Positions 8,128 to 13,563 of a stretch of 13,563 nt of DNA are shown piece by piece (position 1 is the stretch's first letter; each line of letters opens with the position of its first letter). The position numbers and the translations under genes are program-made. The notes beneath the pieces were generated by a model that worked only from the letters and a program-made list of their open reading frames with translations, did no database searches and was not told the DNA's origin. Origin of the DNA: Rhodospirillales bacterium (GTDB lineage Bacteria; Pseudomonadota; Alphaproteobacteria; Rhodospirillales; Casp-alpha2). The stretch lies in contig JAJFIE010000111.1 in assembly GCA_021775275.1 (NCBI GenBank), forward strand, positions 1 through 13,563, in the 5' to 3' direction.

Positions 8128-8638
8128 TTTCTCCCTGTGTTTCCTCCTGTGATTCTCTCAGCGAAATCAGGTCGGCCCCGTCAATCACGAAGATGCGCTC
8201 GCTGTCGGCCCATCCCATACCGAGCTTCTCGTAAAACCCCTGCCCCTCCAGATTGCTTTCGCCCACGGCGAGGCGCAGGTACTCGGCCCCCCATAAATCA
8301 TGGGCCGTCCGCAGGACCCGGGTCAGGATGCGTTTGCCCAGACCGCTGGCCCGCACATCCGGCGCCACGTAGAGATCCTGGATGTAGACCCCGCGCGCCC
8401 CGCGCCAGCTCGAAAAACTGGGAAAGAACAATGAAAGCCCCACAGCCTCGCCATCGCATTCGGCAATCACCCCATGGACGGCGGGGGGATTACCGGAAAG
8501 GTGGCGACGAAAATCATCCGGGCAGCTTTCCAGATGATCCTCAAGCTGCAAATAATCAGCGAGGTCCGAAATCATCCGGTGGATGATCTCCGCATCGCCC
8601 GCCGTAGCGGGTCGGAGGGAAATTTGATCAATGGTCAT
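8114..8638 (-). CDS. GNAT-family N-acetyltransferase, diamine/amino-acid type
   Basis: A 174-residue acetyl-CoA-dependent transferase. The core block GVYIQDLYVAPDVRASGLGKRIL (about residues 83-105) contains the acetyl-CoA pyrophosphate loop R96-A-S-G-L-G101, and GFYEKLGM (134-141) holds the Tyr that often acts as general acid. The wording YIQDLYV...GxG resembles diamine (SAT-like) and thialysine acetyltransferases, which hints at a small amine substrate; this is inference. An ATG at 8638 gives MTIDQISLRPAT, a normal GNAT beginning; an in-frame TTG at 8653 adds only five residues. Neither has a clear ribosome site. It ends inside the start of the M20 deacylase, so acetylation and deacylation are genetically paired. 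It is separated from the upstream ald by a terminator. Confidence 0.85.
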   Translation of the reverse strand: MTIDQISLRPATAGDAEIIHRMISDLADYLQLEDHLESCPDDFRRHLSGNPPAVHGVIAECDGEAVGLSLFFPSFSSWRGARGVYIQDLYVAPDVRASGLGKRILTRVLRTAHDLWGAEYLRLAVGESNLEGQGFYEKLGMGWADSERIFVIDGADLISLRESQEETQGENGDG

Positions 8639-8684
8639 GCGTCTAGGATGCAACGAGAGTACTATTGAACACCAGCCTCAACTC

Positions 8685-8718
8685 GCAAAAAATAAGGCCG
8701 GAGAAATTTTCTCCGGCC
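8685..8718 (-). terminator. Rho-independent terminator after ald
   Basis: A 10-bp stem GGCCGGAGAA (8696-8705) pairs with TTCTCCGGCC (8709-8718) around a 3-base loop. Read on the minus strand it is followed by TTATTTTTTGC (complement of 8685-8695), a proper U-tract. It lies about 40 bp past the ald stop and should isolate ald from the GNAT-M20 genes. The stem is symmetric, but the plus-strand side lacks a T-tract, so it works in one direction. Confidence 0.92.
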
Positions 8719-8759
8719 CAAGGTTGACGTCCAAATGAATGAACCGTCTGCGATCAGGG

Positions 8760-9878
8760 TTAAGCCGCCAGCACGTCTTCGGGCGGTACGAAGTCATAGC
8801 CCAGGTCATGCGCGACCGGCTCGTTGGTGATCTTGCCACCGTGAACGTTGAGGCCCATGCGCAGATGCGGATCATCGCTCAGGGCCTGTTTGTATCCCTT
8901 GTCCGCCAGCGCCAGGGCAAACGGCAGGGTGGCGTTGTTCAGCGCGAAGGTTGACGTCCGGGCGACGCCGCCCGGCATGTTGGCGACGCAGTAATGCACC
9001 ACATCATCGACAACATAGGTCGGGTCGGCATGGGTCGTGGCGTGGGAGGTCTCGAAGCAGCCGCCCTGATCGATGGCCACATCGGCGACGACGCTGCCCG
9101 GCTTCATGTGCTTGATCATATCCGCCGTGACCAGTTTCGGCGCCGCCGCGCCGGGGATCAGGACGCCGCCGATAACCACGTCGGCCTCGCGCACCAGACG
9201 CTCAACCGCATCGCTGGTGGAATACACCGTTTTCAGGGTTGATCCGAAACGATTGACCAGTGAGTCCAGCACCAGATTGTTGCGGTCCAGAATGGAAACC
9301 TCCGCCCCCAGGCCAACAGCCATCATGGCGGCGTTGGAGCCAACGACGCCACCGCCGAGGATGACAACCTTGCCCGGCTCGACACCGGGAACGCCGCCCA
9401 GCAGAACACCGCTTCCGCCCTGCGCCTTTTCGAGGCAATGGGCAGCAGCCTGAATGGACATGCGACCGGCGACCTGTGACATGGGGGCCAGCAACGGCAG
9501 GCCGCCCGTGGGTGCGGTTACGGTCTCATATGCGATACAGACGGAACCGCTGTCGACCAGGTCTTTTGTCTGATCGGGATCGGGCGCCAGGTGCAGATAG
9601 GTATACAGGATCTGGCCTTCGCGCAGCATCTTGCGTTCAACCGCCTGGGGTTCCTTGACCTTGACGATCATGTCGGCTTTCGCGAACACATCGGCGGCGT
9701 TACCGGCGATGGCGGCGCCTGCGGCCTCGTAATCGGCATCCGAAAAGCCGATGCCGCCACCGGCTTTGGTTTCGACAACGACCGAATGGCCGTGATGGAT
9801 CAGCTCGCGCACGCTGCCCGGCACGAGGCCAACGCGGTATTCGTGATTTTTGATTTCCTTCGGCACACCGATCAGCAT
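8760..9878 (-). CDS. ald: Alanine dehydrogenase
   Basis: A 372-residue NAD-dependent enzyme interconverting L-alanine with pyruvate, ammonium and NADH in the cytoplasm, usually as a hexamer. The start [20 protein letters not shown] is classic, with R15. K75 (VKVKEPQ) and H96 (YLHLAPD) are the expected catalytic residues, the NAD loop is [10 protein letters not shown] (174-183) with D198 ending the next strand, and D271 lies in [13 protein letters not shown]. The length equals that of typical Ald. GGGGAA (9884-9889 on the opposite strand) lies 5 bases before the ATG. It is transcribed away from the Lrp/AsnC gene, a layout common for ald and its regulator. Next to an ectoine cluster it could recycle the amino groups released by diaminobutyrate transamination, which is inference. 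Confidence 0.95.
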   Translation of the reverse strand: MLIGVPKEIKNHEYRVGLVPGSVRELIHHGHSVVVETKAGGGIGFSDADYEAAGAAIAGNAADVFAKADMIVKVKEPQAVERKMLREGQILYTYLHLAPDPDQTKDLVDSGSVCIAYETVTAPTGGLPLLAPMSQVAGRMSIQAAAHCLEKAQGGSGVLLGGVPGVEPGKVVILGGGVVGSNAAMMAVGLGAEVSILDRNNLVLDSLVNRFGSTLKTVYSTSDAVERLVREADVVIGGVLIPGAAAPKLVTADMIKHMKPGSVVADVAIDQGGCFETSHATTHADPTYVVDDVVHYCVANMPGGVARTSTFALNNATLPFALALADKGYKQALSDDPHLRMGLNVHGGKITNEPVAHDLGYDFVPPEDVLAA

Positions 9879-10044
9879 GGCAGTTCCCCATTGGTCAGAT
9901 GCTGGACACGCTCCGTCCAGACAAGAATTTCGATAAACAAATGTACCTGAAAGTGAACAGAATGTGCTTGCGAATCCTCAATCCCGGAAGGGTCATTTTC
10001 AAATATAATTCGATTAATTCGCTATAATGCTATAGATAATTCTA
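9879..10044. promoter_or_regulatory. Divergent regulatory region between ald and doeX
   Basis: This 166-bp gap separates two divergent genes and must hold both promoters. The half near doeX is strongly AT-rich. Two perfect TATAAT hexamers lie at 10004-10009 and 10023-10028, each without a good -35, which fits activator dependence. The second overlaps a dyad CTATA-ATGC-TATAG (10022-10035), a plausible operator. If 10023-10028 is the -10, the doeX transcript would start about 10 bases before its ATG, nearly leaderless, and no ribosome site is seen there. On the ald side only the ribosome site is clear. Confidence 0.45.
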
Positions 10045-10509
10045 ATGATCGAACTCGATGCAATAGATAGAACGATTTTGACTCTCCTCCAGCAGGACGG
10101 CCGATTGAGCAACGCTGATCTGGCCGAACGGGTTAATCTGTCCCCGTCGGCGACGCTGCGCCGGGTCCGCATGCTCGAGGAATCCGGCGTCATCGAAGGT
10201 TACGCCATGCTGGTCAACCAGAAGACCATCGGCAAACCTACCAATATTTTTGTCGAGGTGGCGCTGAATTCACAGAGCGAGGTCAACCTCAATGCCTTCG
10301 AGAACGCCGTCGCGGCCTGCCCCGAAGTCATGGAGTGCTATCTGATGTCGGGTGATTCCGATTATATGCTGCGCGTCGTGGTCTCCGACACGGCGGACTA
10401 CGAGCGCGTGCACAAGGAATACCTCTCGCGTCTGCCCAACGTATCGCGCATCCGGTCTAACTTTGCGCTCCGGACGGTGTGCAAGAAAACGGCCTTTGCG
10501 CTGTCCTGA
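10045..10509 (+). CDS. Lrp/AsnC-family regulator, DoeX-like candidate
   Basis: A 154-residue transcription factor. Residues about 4-60 form the N-terminal winged helix-turn-helix (LDAIDRTILTLLQQDGRLSN, then LAERVNLSPSATLRRVRMLE), and residues about 65-145 form the ligand-sensing RAM domain, with GDSDYMLRVVV as the typical Gly-Asp-x-Asp-Tyr segment. The length fits the family. It precedes doeA by 76 bp on the same strand and is divergent from ald. In ectoine-degrading bacteria an AsnC-type protein (DoeX in Halomonas, AsnC in Ruegeria) is encoded in the doe/eut cluster, so it may regulate doeA and doeB. A role as an AldR-like regulator of ald is the main alternative, and both are possible. No ribosome site is visible before the ATG. 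Confidence 0.88.
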   Translation: MIELDAIDRTILTLLQQDGRLSNADLAERVNLSPSATLRRVRMLEESGVIEGYAMLVNQKTIGKPTNIFVEVALNSQSEVNLNAFENAVAACPEVMECYLMSGDSDYMLRVVVSDTADYERVHKEYLSRLPNVSRIRSNFALRTVCKKTAFALS

Positions 10510-10585
10510 AACGCCAAGACTTGACCTGTATTCAGCAAAGCATGAAGGTGCTTCCGAACGTTTCTCAATTCTTGTGGATCATGCC

Positions 10586-11767
10586 ATGCCAGACGTCGCC
10601 CTCAACTTTACCCGTGATGAATATGCCGCCCGCCTCGCCCGCGTCCATGACGCCATGTCAACGCAGGGCATGGATTGCCTGATCGTCACCGACCCGTCCA
10701 ACATGGCGTGGCTGACCGGGTATGATGGCTGGTCATTCTATGTGCATCAGTGCGTCATTGTGCCGCTGGGTGAAGAGCCGGTCTGGTTCGGTCGCTCGCA
10801 AGATGGCAATGGCGCACGCCTGACTGTCTATATGGCCGAGGACCGGATCATTGGATATGCCGACCACTATGTGATGTCCACCGAGCGGCACCCCATGGAT
10901 TACCTGTCGCAGATCATGACAGACCGTGGCTGGGCCAAAGGAACTATCGGCCTTGAGCTGGAGAACTATTATTTCTCCGCCGCCGCCTATCTGTCACTAC
11001 AGAAGCACCTGGCGAATGCGACCTTCAGGGACGCCACCGCGCTGGTCAACTGGCAGCGGGCGGTCAAATCCGAGATCGAACTGGACTACATGCGCATTGC
11101 CGGACGCATTGTTGAAAACATGCACGCGCGCATCACGGAAAAAGCGGAAGTGGGGTTAAGGAAGTGTGATCTGGTGGCGGAAATCTACGACGCCGGCATT
11201 CGTGGCACGCCGGACCACGGCGGCGATTATCCCGCCCTGGTGCCGCTGCTGCCATCGGGCGCCGATGCGTCGGCGCCGCATCTGACCTGGGATGACAAAC
11301 CCATGAAGCGGGGCGAAGGCACGTTCTTCGAGATCGCCGGATGCTACAAGCGCTACCATTGTCCGCTATCGCGCACATTGTTTCTGGGCAAACCGACGGA
11401 CACGTTTCTGGATGCGGAGAAAGCCGTGCTGGAAGGCATGGATGCCGGCCTCGCGGTCGCCCGCGCAGGCAACACCTGTGAAGATATCGCCAAGGCCTTC
11501 TTCGCCGTGCTGAAACGCCACGGCATCACCAAGGACAACCGCACCGGCTATCCCATCGGCCTGTCCTATCCGCCCGACTGGGGCGAACGGACCATGAGCC
11601 TGCGCCCTGGCGACACCACTGTCTTGCAGGAAAACATGACCTTCCATTTCATGACCGGTTTGTGGCAGGAGGACTGGGGCATGGAAATCACCGAAAGCAT
11701 TATCATCAAGGACGGCGGGCCGGAACTTCTGGCCAATGTGCCCCGGCAACTGACCATCAAGGATTAA
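10586..11767 (+). CDS. doeA: Ectoine hydrolase (M24/creatinase fold)
   Basis: A 393-residue cytoplasmic enzyme opening the ectoine ring to N-acetyl-L-2,4-diaminobutyrate; known as DoeA or EutD. It has a creatinase-like N-terminal domain (to about residue 160, with LTGYDGWSFYVHQ and FGRSQDGNGA) and a pita-bread C-terminal domain (SEIELDYMRIAGRIVE, PLLPSGADASAPHLTWDD, HFMTGLWQEDWGMEITESI). These blocks match DoeA as I recall it. The M24 metal motif is altered: E249-I-A-G-C-Y-K-R-Y-H-C-P-L-S-R-T has Glu and Pro where metal-dependent members have Asp, fitting a hydrolase that does not use the usual dinuclear site. The ATG at 10586 gives the family length (about 395-400); the frame runs further upstream into doeX, but that extension has no family resemblance. 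No clear ribosome site is seen. doeB follows after 15 bp. Confidence 0.93.
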   Translation: MPDVALNFTRDEYAARLARVHDAMSTQGMDCLIVTDPSNMAWLTGYDGWSFYVHQCVIVPLGEEPVWFGRSQDGNGARLTVYMAEDRIIGYADHYVMSTERHPMDYLSQIMTDRGWAKGTIGLELENYYFSAAAYLSLQKHLANATFRDATALVNWQRAVKSEIELDYMRIAGRIVENMHARITEKAEVGLRKCDLVAEIYDAGIRGTPDHGGDYPALVPLLPSGADASAPHLTWDDKPMKRGEGTFFEIAGCYKRYHCPLSRTLFLGKPTDTFLDAEKAVLEGMDAGLAVARAGNTCEDIAKAFFAVLKRHGITKDNRTGYPIGLSYPPDWGERTMSLRPGDTTVLQENMTFHFMTGLWQEDWGMEITESIIIKDGGPELLANVPRQLTIKD

Positions 11768-11782
11768 GAAGAGGACACCGTC

Positions 11783-12772
11783 ATGCGTGACAATCCCATC
11801 ACGACGACCGTTGATTTTGATGCCGATGGAATTCACCACGGATTTCTGAAGCTGCCCCATTCCCACGACGGCTCTGGCTGGGGCTCGCTGATGATCCCTA
11901 TGACCGTGGTGCGCCATGGCGATGGGCCGACGGCGTTGCTGACGGGGGCCAATCATGGCGATGAATATGAAGGCCCTGTGGCCTTGATGGGACTGGCGCA
12001 GGACATCGCCCTGCATGAAGTAAGCGGTCGGATCATCATCATCCCGATGATGAACTATCCGGCGTTCATGGCCGGCAAACGAACATCGCCAATTGACGGC
12101 GGCAACATGAACCGCGTCTTTCCGGGCGCTCCCGACGGCACCATCACGCAAAAGATTGCCGATTATTTCCAGCGCACCCTGTTACCGCTCGCCGATGTTG
12201 TGCTGGATTTCCACTCCGGCGGCAAAACCCTGGACTTTGTTCCCTTCGCCGCAGCCCACGTTCTTGACGACGCCAACCAGCAGGCGCGCTGTATCGCCGC
12301 CATGCAGGCGTTCAATGCACCCTATTCCATGATCCTCAAGGAAATCGACTCCGTTGGCATGTACGACACCGCCGCCGAAGACATGGGCAAGGTGTTTATT
12401 TCCACGGAACTGGGTGGCGGCGGTGCTGTAACAGCACATACCGTCGCCATCGCAAAGCGCGGTGTGGAGAACTTCCTCAAACACGCAGGTATTCTGGCCG
12501 GTGACCCGGATACCCAACCCACCGTCCAGGTGGATACCACGGGCGAAGGCTGTTTCATCACCAGTGAGAGCCGGGGACTGTTCGAAATGTGCATTGATCT
12601 GGGTGATCCGGTTCAGGAAGGCGATGTCATCGCCCGTGTCCACGACATCTACCGGACCGGCGGCACCCCGGACGAATACCGCGCCCAGACCAGCGGCATT
12701 CTGGCCGGACGACATTTTCCGGGACTGGTGGATATGGGGGACTTTCTCGCCGTTATCGGCACGCTTGAGTAA
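11783..12772 (+). CDS. doeB: N-acetyl-L-2,4-diaminobutyrate deacetylase
   Basis: A 329-residue Zn-dependent deacylase of the succinylglutamate desuccinylase/aspartoacylase family (M14-like fold). It removes acetate from N-acetyl-diaminobutyrate made by DoeA, giving L-2,4-diaminobutyrate. The Zn ligands are visible: H58 and E61 in GANHGDEYEG and H144 in LDFHSGG. The GGNMNRVFPG block (about 106-115) is the substrate-binding Asn/Arg segment, and STELGGGG holds the likely catalytic Glu. The C-terminal 90 residues form the beta-rich domain common to DoeB. AAGAGGA (11769-11775) lies 7 bases before the ATG. It is 15 bp behind doeA and 6 bp before the cupin gene, so the three look like one transcript. 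The downstream aminotransferase and dehydrogenase (DoeD, DoeC) are absent from the window. Confidence 0.94.
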   Translation: MRDNPITTTVDFDADGIHHGFLKLPHSHDGSGWGSLMIPMTVVRHGDGPTALLTGANHGDEYEGPVALMGLAQDIALHEVSGRIIIIPMMNYPAFMAGKRTSPIDGGNMNRVFPGAPDGTITQKIADYFQRTLLPLADVVLDFHSGGKTLDFVPFAAAHVLDDANQQARCIAAMQAFNAPYSMILKEIDSVGMYDTAAEDMGKVFISTELGGGGAVTAHTVAIAKRGVENFLKHAGILAGDPDTQPTVQVDTTGEGCFITSESRGLFEMCIDLGDPVQEGDVIARVHDIYRTGGTPDEYRAQTSGILAGRHFPGLVDMGDFLAVIGTLE

Positions 12773-12778
12773 TCGCCC

Positions 12779-13483
12779 ATGCAGATCAATGCAGACCTGA
12801 GTGAACGCGCGGTCGTAAACAGCACAAATCTGGAATGGATTCCGTCGCCCATGCCGGGCGTCCATCGCCGCATGCTGGAACGGGATGGCGACGAAGTCGC
12901 CCGCGTGACCTCTATCGTCCGCTATGATCCTGACAGCCGCTTTTCCGCCCATGTTCACACCGGCGGCGAAGAATATCTGGTTCTCGATGGAACTTTTTCC
13001 GATCAGTACGGTGATTTCCCTACAGGTACGTACGTGCGAAACCCTGTGGGCTCAAAGCACGCGCCGCATACCGATGGCGGATGCACCATACTGGTCAAAC
13101 TGTGGTGGATGCATGGCGATGATCAGGCGTTTGTGCGAACCAACACTGGCGACATGGAACTCTACCCGGATTCCGGCATTTCCGGTATTCGGTCACTAAG
13201 CCTGCATTCCTTCGACGGAACGACAGAATTCATCCTGATCATGGACCCGGGTGCGACCCTGCCGGAGCGGGAGCTGCCCGGCGGTGAAGAATTCTATGTG
13301 ATTGAGGGATCATGCGAAGACCGCCATGGCGTCTATGACACAGGTGTCTGGATGCGAACACCGGTCGGAGCCGCACCGGAACTCTCCAGCGCCCGGGGCT
13401 GTCGTCTCCTGTTGATACAGGGACATCTGCTCAACCCGCCACCCGGTCCCGCAGGTTTCCAAGTGTTTAGTCCCGGAGTGTGA
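12779..13483 (+). CDS. Double-cupin protein, ChrR-cupin type, function unknown
   Basis: A 234-residue protein made of two cupin folds. The first (about residues 18-110) has SPMPGVHRRMLERDGDEVAR, the metal set H58, H60 and E64 or E65 in HVHTGGEEYLVLDG, and H94 in GSKHAPHT, resembling the cupin of the anti-sigma factor ChrR. The second (about 135-225) keeps the pattern GGEEFYVIEG but has Glu and Leu instead of the two histidines, so it has probably lost metal binding. The N-terminal Zn-binding anti-sigma domain of ChrR is absent, so it is not a ChrR. The start lies 6 bp after doeB, suggesting translational coupling and a job in ectoine or hydroxyectoine use; a role in sensing or oxidising an intermediate is a guess. 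Its stop codon lies beside the IS481-like sequence, and the tail may be altered by it. Confidence 0.82.
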   Translation: MQINADLSERAVVNSTNLEWIPSPMPGVHRRMLERDGDEVARVTSIVRYDPDSRFSAHVHTGGEEYLVLDGTFSDQYGDFPTGTYVRNPVGSKHAPHTDGGCTILVKLWWMHGDDQAFVRTNTGDMELYPDSGISGIRSLSLHSFDGTTEFILIMDPGATLPERELPGGEEFYVIEGSCEDRHGVYDTGVWMRTPVGAAPELSSARGCRLLLIQGHLLNPPPGPAGFQVFSPGV

Positions 13484-13522
13484 TGGTTTTGATTATACTG
13501 CCCCATCATCACGAGAGGCGCT

Positions 13523-13563
13523 ATGGGACAGATACTACACGGCAGCGCCAAGACGACGCACGC
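13523..13563 (+). CDS. IS481-type transposase, first 13 codons only (runs off the window)
   Basis: An ATG at 13523 with GAGAGG (13513-13518) 4 bases upstream opens a frame reading MGQILHGSAKTTH, cut by the window end. This closely matches the start of a widespread group of IS481-family transposases as I recall it (MGQxLHGSAxTT...). The insertion sequence's left end must lie between the cupin and this start, probably near 13479-13500, but the terminal repeat cannot be confirmed without the other end. Only 13 residues support the call, so it is moderately firm. Type is given as coding sequence of a mobile element. Confidence 0.62.
   Translation, partial: MGQILHGSAKTTH

Noticed and set aside
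10027..10035. Tiny upstream frame ATG-CTA-TAG before doeX
   Set aside because: Two codons inside the promoter/dyad region with no ribosome site; most likely chance.
10352..10585. Upstream extension of the doeA frame into doeX
   Set aside because: It overlaps the Lrp/AsnC gene in another frame, has no resemblance to DoeA, and the ATG at 10586 gives the family length.
12779..13483. Anti-sigma factor ChrR
   Set aside because: The N-terminal Zn anti-sigma domain is missing and no ECF sigma gene is adjacent; only the cupin type is shared.
1..13563. tRNA, rRNA, CRISPR arrays or riboswitches
   Set aside because: No cloverleaf, rRNA segments, or spaced direct repeats were seen on either strand.

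Overview
The window reads as a chromosomal segment of a Gram-negative bacterium, most likely a marine alphaproteobacterium. This rests on moderately GC-rich coding sequence, Roseobacter-type trimethylamine monooxygenase and TMAO demethylase proteins, and a Doe-type ectoine degradation cluster. The genus cannot be fixed from the sequence alone. Coding density is high and no gene-free stretch exceeds about 205 bp.

Left part (1-2143, + strand): the 3' portion of a MATE-family efflux transporter, then a TauE/SafE-family anion exporter. Next (2144-6184, + strand) comes a methylamine block: tdm (TMAO demethylase, a DUF1989 region fused to a GcvT-like folate domain), then tmm (flavin-dependent trimethylamine monooxygenase), closed by a strong intrinsic terminator. 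Together they take trimethylamine to TMAO and then to dimethylamine plus a one-carbon unit that can load onto tetrahydrofolate. A lone type I phosphoribosyltransferase gene follows (6256-6810).

Middle part (6823-9878, - strand): a GNAT acetyltransferase and an M20 deacylase overlap by 14 bp. Upstream of them on the same strand, separated by a clear intrinsic terminator, lies alanine dehydrogenase (ald).

Right part (10045-13483, + strand): divergent from ald is an Lrp/AsnC regulator (doeX-like), then doeA (ectoine hydrolase), doeB (N-acetyl-diaminobutyrate deacetylase) and a double-cupin gene of the ChrR-cupin type only 6 bp behind doeB. DoeA and DoeB take ectoine to N-acetyl-diaminobutyrate and then to diaminobutyrate and acetate. 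The later enzymes (DoeC, DoeD) and any ectoine transporter are not in the window. At the right edge the first 13 codons of an IS481-type transposase begin, so an insertion sequence borders the ectoine block.

Overall the region looks like a compatible-solute and methylated-amine salvage neighbourhood: two nitrogen-releasing osmolyte pathways, an alanine/ammonium enzyme, a leucine-responsive-type regulator, and an acetylation/deacetylation pair of unknown substrate. The least explained parts are the doeB-coupled double cupin, the GNAT-M20 pair, and the duplicated N-terminal half of Tdm.
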